DNA from: Colwellia sp.
Lineage (GTDB): Bacteria > Pseudomonadota > Gammaproteobacteria > Enterobacterales > Alteromonadaceae
Assembly: GCA_013215655.1 (NCBI GenBank)
Contig: JABSOX010000003.1
Coordinates: 1-64,000 of the forward strand
Reading direction: 5' to 3'
Length of the DNA stretch: 64,000 nucleotides
The notes below the pieces were generated by a model. It worked only from the letters and a program-made list of their open reading frames with translations. It did not search any database and was not told the DNA's origin. Positions 1 to 8,994 of the stretch are shown here, in pieces (the first letter of the stretch is position 1; every line of letters starts with the position of its first letter). The position numbers and the translations under genes are program-made.

Positions 1-993
1 GTAGCTCGCATCGCTGGTGTTTCAGTGGCATCCGTTTCACGCGTATTAAACAATGGCCCAAAAGTCAGTAAAAAGACCATTGAAAATGTATTAAAGGTGG
101 TGAAAGACTTAAACTACACCCCTAATGCCAATGCGCGTGCTTTAGTCACACAAAAGAGTACAACCTTGGGGGTGGTCATTCCTGATCTAATCGACCCATT
201 TTTTGCCTCATTAGCGAATGGTGTTGAGCAAGTAGCCCGCCAAAACAACATGCAATTATTATTGAGTACCGGACTAGTAAGCGCAGAAACAGAAATGCAG
301 GCCATCAATGTATTAATTGAAAGGCGCTGTGACGTGATGGTGGTCCATAGCAAAAAATTATCAGATCAAGCCTTAATTGAGTTGGCCAATAAAGTCCCTG
401 GTTTAGTGCTTATTGACCGCTATATTGAAGCAATAGCACAACGCTGTGTTTGGTTAGATAATCTAGAAGGTGGTAAAATCGCCGCACGGCATTTATTAGC
501 CTTAAATCATCAAAGCTTTGCCTGTATTTCCAGCAAACATCAAATAGACGACCCACTTCTGCGCCTACGAGGCTTTCAAAGCGAATTACAATCGTCTGGA
601 ACTGATATTGAAGAAGACCTGATTGAATATGGCGATCCTACCCTGCAAGGCGGGGAAATGGCAACTCAAAAGTTGCTGGCCTCAGGAAAGCGTTTTTCTG
701 CGCTGTTTGTTTATAACGATGCCATGGCTATTGGTGCAATATCGACCTTGGAAGATAATGGTTTTAAAGTTCCATCTGATATTTCAGTACTCGGCTTTGA
801 TGATGTTTTGCTTTCAAGATATTCAAGACCAAAATTGAGTACGCTAAATTACCCTATTGAAGAAATGGCAATGCAAGCTGCCAATATAGGGCTTGAACTA
901 ACAGCTAAGCAAGTAGACATTAATAAAAATAGAAACTATAAACACATTCCTAGACTTGTTAAACGAGAGTCAACAAGCTTTAACGTGAGTTAA
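1..993 (+). CDS. LacI/GalR-family transcriptional regulator (5' partial)
   Basis: DNA-binding repressor of the LacI family, truncated by the window edge. The reading frame is open from base 1, and the first codons (VARIAGVSVASVSRVLN) are the recognition part of the LacI helix-turn-helix, so only about the first 5-8 residues are missing. A hinge helix (NARALVTQ) follows, then a periplasmic-binding-protein-like effector domain starting LGVVIPDLIDPFF and containing SALFVYNDAMAIGA and SVLGFDDV, which are typical of the family. The C-terminus is complete. The ligand cannot be told from the sequence. Members of this family usually control a neighbouring sugar-use gene, but nothing of that kind lies downstream, so the target is probably upstream of the window. 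Confidence 0.93.
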   Translation, partial: VARIAGVSVASVSRVLNNGPKVSKKTIENVLKVVKDLNYTPNANARALVTQKSTTLGVVIPDLIDPFFASLANGVEQVARQNNMQLLLSTGLVSAETEMQAINVLIERRCDVMVVHSKKLSDQALIELANKVPGLVLIDRYIEAIAQRCVWLDNLEGGKIAARHLLALNHQSFACISSKHQIDDPLLRLRGFQSELQSSGTDIEEDLIEYGDPTLQGGEMATQKLLASGKRFSALFVYNDAMAIGAISTLEDNGFKVPSDISVLGFDDVLLSRYSRPKLSTLNYPIEEMAMQAANIGLELTAKQVDINKNRNYKHIPRLVKRESTSFNVS

Positions 994-1367
994 TTACAAA
1001 CATTGATTGATATTAATATCTAGTTAAAAAACACTCTGTCCACAATTAATCATCACTCACCAAGTAGAAGACCTAAAGAGTAGCCAATTACTAATGCCTT
1101 CTATCGGATACTGAAGTCTAAATTAAAGTTAAAACTCTATGGCGCTCTGTCATAGCCATAATATAGTGTTATATGTTTAAGTTATTGAAGAGTGTATACT
1201 TCTAAGCTTATTAAATTGATAATTTAATAAGCTTAATTTTTTACACACTATTGTATTTTTTTTATACACATTTTTATACTCACTATAAAAACAGCCATAA
1301 AAGACAATAATGCTTCAGCCCTTATCAGTGCTGCCTTATCTCAATATTAGCAAGAATTAGAAACAAC
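994..1367. other. Intergenic region between the LacI-type gene and sbcB
   Basis: 374 bases without a convincing gene. It contains a strong hairpin at 1203-1235 (listed separately). At about 1094-1154 a short stretch can be read as NAFYRILKSKLKLKLYG, which resembles the end of an IS3-type integrase core, but a stop codon lies just upstream and nothing else of an insertion sequence is visible. The remaining bases are AT-rich and presumably hold the sbcB promoter. I could not place a clear -35/-10 pair. Confidence 0.4.
1203..1242 (+). terminator. Rho-independent-type hairpin before sbcB
   Basis: A perfect 15-bp inverted repeat (left arm 1203-1217, right arm 1221-1235) with a GAT loop is followed by six T at 1237-1242. 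The arms are AT-rich, so it may be a weaker terminator than average. It would stop transcription coming from the LacI-type gene, although it lies 210 bases downstream of that gene. Confidence 0.6.
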
Positions 1368-2825
1368 ATGACACAACAGAGAAACACTGAGACACAGCCA
1401 AACATCTTGTGGCACGATTATGAAACGTGGGGGATTTCTCCAAAATTTGACAAACCTTCACAGTTTGCTGGTATTCGTACCGATCTTGATTTAAACATTA
1501 TTGGCAAGCCTGAAATGTTTTATTGTCAGCCTCCGCAAGATTATTTACCTCAGCCTGAAGCCTGTTTAGTTACAGGCATTACCCCACAAAAGGCACAACA
1601 ACAAGGCTTATGTGAGGCTGATTTCGCTGCTCGTATTCATGGACTCTTTACTCAACCAAATACTTGTGTCGCGGGTTATAACAATATTCGTTTTGATGAT
1701 GAAGTTACTCGCTACCTTTTATATAGAAACTTTTACGACCCATATGCCCGTGAGTGGCAAAATGGTAATTCTCGGTGGGACATTATTGATATGGTACGCG
1801 CTTGTTATGCGCTGCGCCCTGAAGGCATAAATTGGCCAACGGTAGAGCGTGACGGTGAGCAGGTAGTTAGCTTTCGTTTAGAGTTGCTGACCAAGGCTAA
1901 TGGTATCGCCCATGAAGCAGCTCATGACGCGATGAGTGATGTTTATGCAACTATTGCTATGGCAAAACTTATTAAAGATAAACAACCTAAGCTTTATGAG
2001 TTTATTTTTAATTTAAAAAATAAAAAACAAGTCGCAGAATTACTTGATGTTTATAACATGACACCGGTAGTTCACACGTCCAGTAAAATTTCTTCCGCGC
2101 ACGGCTGTACCAGCTGGTTTGCACCATTTGCTTATCATCCAAGTAATAAAAATGCCATTATCGCGGTTGATTTAGCACAAGATCCTCAGCCTTTATTTGA
2201 TTTAAGCAGTGATGAAATTAAAGCACGTTTATATACTCGACATGATGATTTGGCCCCGGATGAATTACCCATTCCGATAAAGCTTATTCATCTTAATAAA
2301 TGTCCTGTCGTTGCACCAGCCAAAACCTTATTACCTGAAAATGCTCAGCGATTAAATATTCCACGTGAACTCTGTTTAACTAATTTAGCTAAGTTAAAAC
2401 AGCATTTGGAGGTTAGAGACAAACTTAGCGATGTATTTAGTGCCGATTTTGAGGGCGATGAAAACATTGATGCAGAACAAGCATTATACGGCGGTAACTT
2501 TTTCTCTCATAGCGATAAAGCGCAAATGGAAATTTTACATCAATTACCCATTGAGCAATTGGCAAGTCACCCTTTTCAATTTCAAGACCCACGCTTATCA
2601 ACATTATTGTTTAGATTTCGCGCACGCAATTATCCACAAACATTAACCACACAAGAGCAGCAAAAGTGGCAACAACATTGCCAAGACAAAATTCAATCTG
2701 CTGGTAAAGGTTTATTAAGCCTTGATGAATATATGATCAAAATTGAAAATTTGGTACATGAGTTTGAGAGTAATGAAGCAAAGATGAAAGTATTAAAAGC
2801 CCTGTATCAATATGTTCAAGGCTAA
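1368..2825 (+). CDS. sbcB: Exodeoxyribonuclease I
   Basis: Single-strand-specific 3'-5' DNA exonuclease used in recombination and mismatch repair. The 485-residue protein is close to the E. coli length (475). The N-terminus has the DEDD exonuclease motif I (WHDYETWG, residues 15-22), then GYNNIRFDDE (about 104-113, motif II) and HEAAHDAMSDVYATI (about 181-195), the DEDDh motif III with its His and Asp. The rest is the SH3-like and C-terminal helical part of the family. The ATG at 1368 gives the usual N-terminus. It stands alone, with no co-directional gene close on either side. Confidence 0.96.
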   Translation: MTQQRNTETQPNILWHDYETWGISPKFDKPSQFAGIRTDLDLNIIGKPEMFYCQPPQDYLPQPEACLVTGITPQKAQQQGLCEADFAARIHGLFTQPNTCVAGYNNIRFDDEVTRYLLYRNFYDPYAREWQNGNSRWDIIDMVRACYALRPEGINWPTVERDGEQVVSFRLELLTKANGIAHEAAHDAMSDVYATIAMAKLIKDKQPKLYEFIFNLKNKKQVAELLDVYNMTPVVHTSSKISSAHGCTSWFAPFAYHPSNKNAIIAVDLAQDPQPLFDLSSDEIKARLYTRHDDLAPDELPIPIKLIHLNKCPVVAPAKTLLPENAQRLNIPRELCLTNLAKLKQHLEVRDKLSDVFSADFEGDENIDAEQALYGGNFFSHSDKAQMEILHQLPIEQLASHPFQFQDPRLSTLLFRFRARNYPQTLTTQEQQKWQQHCQDKIQSAGKGLLSLDEYMIKIENLVHEFESNEAKMKVLKALYQYVQG

Positions 2826-3210
2826 TTTTCTAAGTAATACCAATATTTTGAGTTATTGATCTCCTTTGAAATAGGAAATAGGAAATAGGAAATAGTGGAT
2901 TATATAGGTTAATAACTTTACGTTGTTTTAAGTTCACTTTTTGTAAATCTTCGCCGATATGACGTAAAAAAAATAGCAAGCGGATTGACATTTCAATACA
3001 AGGTTTGACTCAATCAAGAGAGGCTTATTTATTTCCGCCTTGGCAGCATAATAAACTTCAACAGCAGACAATGGGAAGTAATCGACAATCCATCTCTAAC
3101 AACTAATCAACGCAACGCACACATTATTATTTACTCACTCGACGATATAAAACAAAACAAACAAATTAAACTAAACTGTATATGTGCCAACTAATTTTGT
3201 GGTGATTATT
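2826..3210. other. Intergenic region between sbcB and the barrel protein
   Basis: About 385 bases without a recognisable gene. It contains four exact tandem copies of the heptamer GAAATAG at 2868-2895. A TTGACA at 2985-2990 could be a -35 element, but no good -10 follows at the right distance. I see no terminator with a clear T tract after sbcB. Confidence 0.4.
2868..2895. repeat. Four tandem copies of GAAATAG
   Basis: Seven-base unit GAAATAG repeated four times without mismatch, 43 bases after the sbcB stop. It is a simple short tandem repeat and could vary in copy number between strains. Confidence 0.85.
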
Positions 3211-4413
3211 ATGTTATTTAATAAAAGTTCATTCCTATTTATGACCTTTATAGTTTTGTACAGCACAGTAAGCCCTGCCGATTCTCTATCGGAAGCATTA
3301 GATAAAGGTAAAGCGTATGCAAATCTAAATTTACGTTTTGAAAATGTAGAACAGGATAATGCTAAAAAAGATGCCGATGCCTTAACTTTAAGAACAAGAT
3401 TTGGTTTTAAATCAGCTCCTGTAAAACTATTTTCTTTTGCAATTGAATTTGAAGACTCTAGAGTAGTCGCTGGTAATGATGATTATCATAATGCAAATGG
3501 AAAGCACAGTGATTATTCAACCATTGCAGATCCTGAAACAACAGAACTCGATCAGTTTTATATTCAATATAAAACTCATAATTTCAGCAGTAAAATTGGC
3601 CGCCAAGTGTTAACTTTGGACGATCATCGTTTTGTTGGCCATGTTGGATGGCGACAAGACCGACAAACATTTGATGGCATTTCAGCAATATATTCTGCAA
3701 ATGATAATTTAAAATTTAACTATGCTTTTATTAATCAACGTAATCGTATTTTTGCTCAGGAAAAAGATATTGATTCCGAAGACCATTTGTTGAATGCCTC
3801 TTACAAAACATCTATTGGTACCTTAATTGCGTACGGTTATTTACTAGAAATTGATGATACCAACGATAATAGTATAGATACTTGGGGTATACGTTGGGTA
3901 AATAATGGCAAAAGTAAACCCAAACGTATGTTTTATTTACTTGAATTTGCCTCTCAAGAATCTCGAGTTGCAAACATAGATTATGACAGTGATTATCTTC
4001 ACCTTGAAGTTGGTACTGTATTTAACGGCTTAACCGGAAAAGTTGGTTTTGAATCTTTAGGATCAGACAATGGTAACTATGGTTTTTCAACACCTTTAGC
4101 AACATTACATAAGTTTAACGGTTGGTCAGATCAGTTCCTTGGTACACCCAAACAAGGCCTAGAAGATTTATATATTTCATTAGCAGGTAAAGCCTTTGGC
4201 GGCAAATGGACAGTGGTTTATCATGATTTTAATGCCGATGAATCTACCGACAATATTGATGACTTAGGTAATGAAATTGATTTCAGCTACGGTAAAGGTT
4301 TCGGTAAACATTACTTTGCTGGAATTAAATATGCGAGTTATTCAGCTGGAGATCAAGCTGCAGGGAAAGTTGATACCGATAAGTTATGGTTATGGTTAGG
4401 TGTAAAATTTTAG
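3211..4413 (+). CDS. Putative outer-membrane beta-barrel (porin-like, alginate-export type)
   Basis: Predicted exported outer-membrane protein of 400 residues. The ATG at 3211 gives a standard signal peptide (short basic start, hydrophobic FLFMTFIVLYSTV, cleavage near SPADS). An in-frame GTG at 3184 would add nine residues in front and looks less likely. The mature part consists of alternating polar/hydrophobic strands separated by Gly/Asn/Asp-rich turns, with no Cys, and ends in a phenylalanine (LWLGVKF), the usual recognition signal for barrel assembly. The region around QFYIQYKTHNFSSKIGRQ and DDHRFVGHVGWRQDRQTFDG recalls the alginate-export/OprO-like barrels. The substrate is unknown. It is convergent with the cytochrome gene downstream. 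Confidence 0.7.
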   Translation: MLFNKSSFLFMTFIVLYSTVSPADSLSEALDKGKAYANLNLRFENVEQDNAKKDADALTLRTRFGFKSAPVKLFSFAIEFEDSRVVAGNDDYHNANGKHSDYSTIADPETTELDQFYIQYKTHNFSSKIGRQVLTLDDHRFVGHVGWRQDRQTFDGISAIYSANDNLKFNYAFINQRNRIFAQEKDIDSEDHLLNASYKTSIGTLIAYGYLLEIDDTNDNSIDTWGIRWVNNGKSKPKRMFYLLEFASQESRVANIDYDSDYLHLEVGTVFNGLTGKVGFESLGSDNGNYGFSTPLATLHKFNGWSDQFLGTPKQGLEDLYISLAGKAFGGKWTVVYHDFNADESTDNIDDLGNEIDFSYGKGFGKHYFAGIKYASYSAGDQAAGKVDTDKLWLWLGVKF

Positions 4414-4506
4414 ATAAATTATAAACACCAGATTTTATTATTAGTTATTGGTTAGTATATTGAGTTTGTAATATTGAGATTTTTGCTTGGTGCCTAAAAT
4501 TGTTTT

Positions 4507-6360
4507 TTATTGAGCCGATCTTTTCAAAGTTATTTTACCTTGTATATGACCGGCTAACTTTAGCTCAATAGACTTTTGCTGACCAATCTCTAATGTAGTA
4601 GTAAATAAACCAAATTTAGGTAACCAGATTTTAATTTCTTTAAACTTCTCCGGAAAACCTGTCATGGAAAATCGTTGGTAATTTTGATTAGCCTTAAATT
4701 TAGTTATTTTATAAAATTTACTGCTAATTGAACCAACCCAGGAGCTCATATACAAATGTAAACGACATTTCATTTCAACAAAAATATCATTATCCCAGAA
4801 TAATTCCTGCTCGAAACTTGAGTTAGGTGGCATATAGTTTAATTGCCAACGAACATTTTGCTTTTTGTCTTTTACATATATGGTGTGGCCGACTTCATCA
4901 GAATTACGCAAACTCATTTGGCTGCCTTTATTGCCTAAAATTAGTTTCTCGCTAAAGTAGCCGTTGTTGTGATCCATGATTGGAACATTTTTCAAACTAT
5001 GATCTTCCGGCCAATAAATTGCCATGACAGGTGGAATAAATTGACTATTAATAAATTGAACTTCGACTTGTAAACCTGGCCCCGTTAATATGTTTGATTT
5101 TAAGGGCAATAGATTATTATAGGTTAATTTATTAGGCTTAATTTGAGTCTTGTTAAATTTCACGTTATCTGGTGTTGGTAACGTTTTTAGCCATTGATGA
5201 ATTAACGATAAAGCCTGATAGTCAACTTTTTCACTTGCTAACATTGGCATTCTATAGTCTTCGTCTGTGCTGTTCATTCTCAAATATAAAGCACTTTGAT
5301 ATAGCGCGAGTTCATCTTGACTAGCCCCAAGAATTATATAAGGCACAGCGGTAAAATTTCTAGTTTTTTGATTAACTGCCGTGGTATATACGTTTGTTTT
5401 TGCCAGTGTATCAAAAGATAATTCATGTCTAAAATTCAGATGTTCTGCTTCTTGTTCTGCTGCATGACCCAACTTATTGTGACAATTACCACAGTTAGCG
5501 TGTAAGTACCCTAATACTTTTTGCTCTATTTCTACACCAGGTAAAACAGGTGTGTCTATTGGATGCGTTAAACGATTTTTGGATATTAGAGATTTTAACG
5601 TCCATTCATTTTCTTTTCGCTGAGTGCCATGTCCAAAAGCATATTTACCTTGTTTATCACTTAACTGTATTGCTTCAAAGCCAAGTATTATGTCGGTATT
5701 TCCTTTGTGACAGTCAATGCAGTCTTGTTGAGTAGGTATATCATGTTCAGTATTTAATACGTTATTTACTCCCGAATTTAAATACGCTTCCGTTTGCTCT
5801 ATATTCCATAGATAGGTGTTTAATAACCAAGAATTGATTCCTGCCCCTGATTTTATTTTTTGTAAATGTCGAGTTTCAACTTTAATTTCGTTGTTGGTCT
5901 TGGTTGATATTTGACGAAATTCTTTAAAAATTTGGGTACCAACAGGAAATATCCATCTATCCGGGTTTGAAGTATTAATTTGAGTGTTTTGTGGTAAATA
6001 AATCCAGCGAGTTTTAGTGGCTCCATCACTCCACAGTTGATAATTAGGGGTGAATTTTATTAATTGACTCGATACATTTAGCTGTTCTAAATCTTTATAT
6101 ATACACGATTGTGAAAGCTTTATTGGGACTTTTGTATACTTCGATGTTACTGCACAACTAATTTTTTTTGGATTGGGAGTTACATTTATGAAATGGCATG
6201 AAGCTAAGGCAGTTGTTATCGATAAAATAAAAATTAACTTCGCTAATTTAAGTAGTGCCAATTGTATTTTACAGCGTAGCATTGTGATATTTAGCATATT
6301 TAATTCAAGCCATTTTTCGAAATTAAATAAAGTTATCTTTCTATCCCCCCCTGCAAGCAT
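4507..6360 (-). CDS. Diheme cytochrome c lipoprotein with C-terminal cupredoxin-like domain
   Basis: Predicted periplasmic, lipid-anchored electron-transfer protein. A hydrophobic segment ends in the lipobox LASC (Cys55). The start at 6360 leaves a long leader, so Met22 (6297) or Met27 (6282) would give a normal lipoprotein signal. The domain at about 100-190 contains LWSDGATKTRWIYLP and FPVGTQIFKEF, seen in SO_2930-like multihaem proteins. Haem motifs are CIDCH (214-218) and CGNCH (290-294), and Met373 in RMPML could be an axial ligand. The C-terminal part (about 425-617) carries GHTIYV and CRLHLYM, i.e. His492, Cys532, His535 and Met538, the spacing of a type-1 copper site. The haem motifs are certain. 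The copper site is inferred. Confidence 0.75.
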   Translation of the reverse strand: MLAGGDRKITLFNFEKWLELNMLNITMLRCKIQLALLKLAKLIFILSITTALASCHFINVTPNPKKISCAVTSKYTKVPIKLSQSCIYKDLEQLNVSSQLIKFTPNYQLWSDGATKTRWIYLPQNTQINTSNPDRWIFPVGTQIFKEFRQISTKTNNEIKVETRHLQKIKSGAGINSWLLNTYLWNIEQTEAYLNSGVNNVLNTEHDIPTQQDCIDCHKGNTDIILGFEAIQLSDKQGKYAFGHGTQRKENEWTLKSLISKNRLTHPIDTPVLPGVEIEQKVLGYLHANCGNCHNKLGHAAEQEAEHLNFRHELSFDTLAKTNVYTTAVNQKTRNFTAVPYIILGASQDELALYQSALYLRMNSTDEDYRMPMLASEKVDYQALSLIHQWLKTLPTPDNVKFNKTQIKPNKLTYNNLLPLKSNILTGPGLQVEVQFINSQFIPPVMAIYWPEDHSLKNVPIMDHNNGYFSEKLILGNKGSQMSLRNSDEVGHTIYVKDKKQNVRWQLNYMPPNSSFEQELFWDNDIFVEMKCRLHLYMSSWVGSISSKFYKITKFKANQNYQRFSMTGFPEKFKEIKIWLPKFGLFTTTLEIGQQKSIELKLAGHIQGKITLKRSAQ

Positions 6361-6417
6361 CTAGTCTCATGACTCTATCAATGACCTCACCATAGATAGG
6401 GTGGTTTTTTCTAAAAC

Positions 6418-6440
6418 TTAACCATTAACCATTAACCATT
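6418..6440. repeat. Short tandem repeat of ATTAACC-type heptamer
   Basis: About three copies of a seven-base unit (TTAACCA register) followed by degenerate versions up to about 6460. It lies between the cytochrome gene and the stop codon of the chemoreceptor gene. It resembles low-complexity intergenic sequence and has no obvious role. Confidence 0.6.
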
Positions 6441-6452
6441 AAACCTTAACCC

Positions 6453-8159
6453 TTAAACCTTAAACTGCTTGACCAAGGAAGCAAGCTTGTGAGACAACTT
6501 AAGTATATTTTCGCTTGCACTCATCGTACTTTCAACTGCAGCTGTGGTCGTAGCAAAACTATCATTGATATCAACAATATTATGATTAATATCATCTGCA
6601 ACCATGGTTTGCTCTTCTGCAGAAGTTGCAATCATAGTATTAAGATCGTTAATTTCATTTATTTTTTTCTCTATCGTTTCGAATGAAACCCCTGTTTGAT
6701 CAGCTTGTTCTGACACATGTTGTGCTTCTTTACTACCATCAGACATAAGGTGGACTGCATTTTGAGTACCGGATTGTAAATTGGTTATGATATTATTAAT
6801 TTCGGAAGTTGATTCTTTAGTGCGTTGTGCTAACGTTCTTACTTCATCAGCCACTACAGCAAAACCTCGGCCAGCTTCACCGGCTCGTGCCGCCTCTATT
6901 GCTGCATTTAATGCTAGCAAATTTGTTTGTTCTGAAATACTACCAATAACGTCTAAAACACTGCCTATTTCAGTACTATATTTATCTACTTCTTGTATAG
7001 CTTGATCAGCTTTTTGGATAAGTTTTGACAGTTCCTGCGTTTCAGATATCGAACTATCTACTTTTTGTCGCCCTTCGGTAGCGGCTTCTTTGGCAAAAAG
7101 TGTTGATTGGGTTGCTTGTTCTGTATTTTCTGCAACACCTTGTACTGTTGTTGCCATTTCAGTGATGGCTGTGGCCACTTGTTCTGTGGCTCTTTGTTGC
7201 TCTTCGACACCTTCTTTGGCTTTTTGCATTAAATTTACTAAATTTGAAATCGCACTATCGAGCTCTAAACATGACTCGCTCACTTGACTAACTATGCTAG
7301 AAAATTGGTCCATCATAAGGTTAAAAGAAGTTCCTGTTACCCCGATTTCATCCATGTTTCTCACTTCAAACCTCAATGTTAGATCTGATTCTTGCTGTAT
7401 CTTTTCAACCGTGTTTCTAAGTCTTTCTATTGGAACACAAAGTTCCCTGTTCATTAAATAACTAAACAATAAACTGAGTGAAACAATGATTATTAATATA
7501 AAAATTGAAACACTGAGCAAGGTAGAGTTTTTTTCAACGATACTATCTGCTGATAGTTTTAATTTATTGCCTGAAAGAGTGACAATCTGCCCCGCTTTAC
7601 TCGTTTTTTCGCTAATTTCATTTAGTTTGCCATTGCTCTCTTGTTTAAAATCATCAATAAGTTGTTCAATCTCTAGAACTAATAATCGTCCATCGGCAAC
7701 CGTTGAATTACCTTTTACACGATTCTCGTCAACATAGGCGTCTACAGCCTCTAACATTAAATCATTCAATTGTTCGATTTTATTCGATAAATTTTGTGAG
7801 AGGTTATTGTCTATCTCAGAAAGTTGGGCTAGCAGTGTTTTTAGACTCTCAAGTGAAGTATTCGCATTGTCTTCAGCTTCATTTAACCAGCTAACTGAAA
7901 GGTCTAATAACCAAGCACGTAAATCTCTAAACTCTTGGTCAATCTGAATGATCAACGCCTGTTTGTTTCTTTCTTCATCTTGTACATTTTGCAGTGAGTC
8001 TTGTTGTTCTATTGCTCTAAGTTGTTCATTAACAAAACCTTGTTGGATTACACTAATGTTGGATGTTGACTGAACATTAAATAATATATAAATCAGCGCT
8101 ATCGCAACAACAGCAGAAAAACTTAAACTGCCAACAATTAACTTGGTTGAAATATTCAT
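6453..8159 (-). CDS. Methyl-accepting chemotaxis protein
   Basis: Transmembrane chemoreceptor that signals to CheA/CheW. The 568 residues show a first membrane helix (about 8-28), a helical periplasmic domain (29-213), a second membrane helix (214-236), HAMP (about 237-290) and the cytoplasmic signalling hairpin with its conserved tip around [18 protein letters not shown] (410-427) and [18 protein letters not shown] (430-447). The periplasmic part is rich in coiled-coil sequence and could be a four-helix-bundle sensor. It is the last of three minus-strand genes and starts 26 bases after the stop of the c-haem gene. This suggests it transmits a signal sensed by the two exported proteins upstream. 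Confidence 0.93.
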   Translation of the reverse strand: MNISTKLIVGSLSFSAVVAIALIYILFNVQSTSNISVIQQGFVNEQLRAIEQQDSLQNVQDEERNKQALIIQIDQEFRDLRAWLLDLSVSWLNEAEDNANTSLESLKTLLAQLSEIDNNLSQNLSNKIEQLNDLMLEAVDAYVDENRVKGNSTVADGRLLVLEIEQLIDDFKQESNGKLNEISEKTSKAGQIVTLSGNKLKLSADSIVEKNSTLLSVSIFILIIIVSLSLLFSYLMNRELCVPIERLRNTVEKIQQESDLTLRFEVRNMDEIGVTGTSFNLMMDQFSSIVSQVSESCLELDSAISNLVNLMQKAKEGVEEQQRATEQVATAITEMATTVQGVAENTEQATQSTLFAKEAATEGRQKVDSSISETQELSKLIQKADQAIQEVDKYSTEIGSVLDVIGSISEQTNLLALNAAIEAARAGEAGRGFAVVADEVRTLAQRTKESTSEINNIITNLQSGTQNAVHLMSDGSKEAQHVSEQADQTGVSFETIEKKINEINDLNTMIATSAEEQTMVADDINHNIVDINDSFATTTAAVESTMSASENILKLSHKLASLVKQFKV

Positions 8160-8185
8160 AGCTTTTGACTTCTATATTATTTACA

Positions 8186-8914
8186 TTACTGATAAATGAT
8201 AAGGCTTATTGCTCCACCTAATTCACCTAGAACTCCACCTTCCTTTTTACCGCCTGAAATATCCCTTTCACCTTTAGGTTCTCCATGACATTTTAGACAT
8301 GACTTACCATAATATTCTGGTAAAATAAACCGAAAAGCGTCCTTACCTTTAACATTGCTTTGCTCTGAAAAAGCTTTACCTTTTTGATAGTCTGCTTTTT
8401 TGAACATATTTTCTATTACATTATGTTCCCACTTGTCAGGACGGTTTGCTCGGTTGCGAACATATTTCTTGGGAGCTGTCAGTTTAATTTTCATTTTACC
8501 TGACATTTTATTGTTAAATTTGTTAGCCAATTGACGAGCAAAAATAGCAGGTAAAAACCCTTTAAAACCAACGTCTTGTTCATTTATAAGATCTTGGTTC
8601 TCATTCATTACATCTTGAACTGAATTGAACATTGCTTTTTGACTTTCACTCATACTTTTCATCGTTAAAGATTTATTATTGGCTTTATTATAGTTTTCTA
8701 AAGCCTTGGAACTAACGACTTTACCTGACAAACCTTTATCACCAATATTCGCCGTATTAATATGTCCTTGATTATCTGAAATTACTTTCCTTGCTGCTCT
8801 ATATAAACTGGTTAATTCTTGGCTAATATTGTCTTGAGATTGAGCGAAACTCAACTCTGGCATTATCATAGTGAGACAAAACAAAGCGCATAAACATCGT
8901 TTGGTATTCATCAT
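8186..8914 (-). CDS. Periplasmic Tll0287-like (DUF3365) c-type haem protein
   Basis: Exported protein of 242 residues with a signal peptide (MMNTKRCLCALFCLTMIMPELSFA) and a single covalent haem motif CLKCH at 206-210, followed by GEPKG. This arrangement (N-terminal helical PAS-like fold, CxxCHGxP near the C-terminus) is that of the Tll0287-like/DUF3365 family, a proposed haem-based redox or gas sensor domain that also occurs fused to chemoreceptors and histidine kinases. Here it is a separate protein between a binding protein and a chemoreceptor. The haem attachment is directly supported. The sensing role is inferred from context. Confidence 0.82.
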   Translation of the reverse strand: MMNTKRCLCALFCLTMIMPELSFAQSQDNISQELTSLYRAARKVISDNQGHINTANIGDKGLSGKVVSSKALENYNKANNKSLTMKSMSESQKAMFNSVQDVMNENQDLINEQDVGFKGFLPAIFARQLANKFNNKMSGKMKIKLTAPKKYVRNRANRPDKWEHNVIENMFKKADYQKGKAFSEQSNVKGKDAFRFILPEYYGKSCLKCHGEPKGERDISGGKKEGGVLGELGGAISLIIYQ

Positions 8915-8994
8915 TTTGTTCCTTACCTTATTGAACTTACAAACCTACATTAAATTTCTTAAACATGATTAAGTATAGACAATATCAAAATTTA

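Noticed and set aside
6765-7740. Several open frames on the plus strand across the chemoreceptor gene
   Set aside because: They are antisense shadows of a clearly conserved coding region, with no start signals and no protein resemblance.
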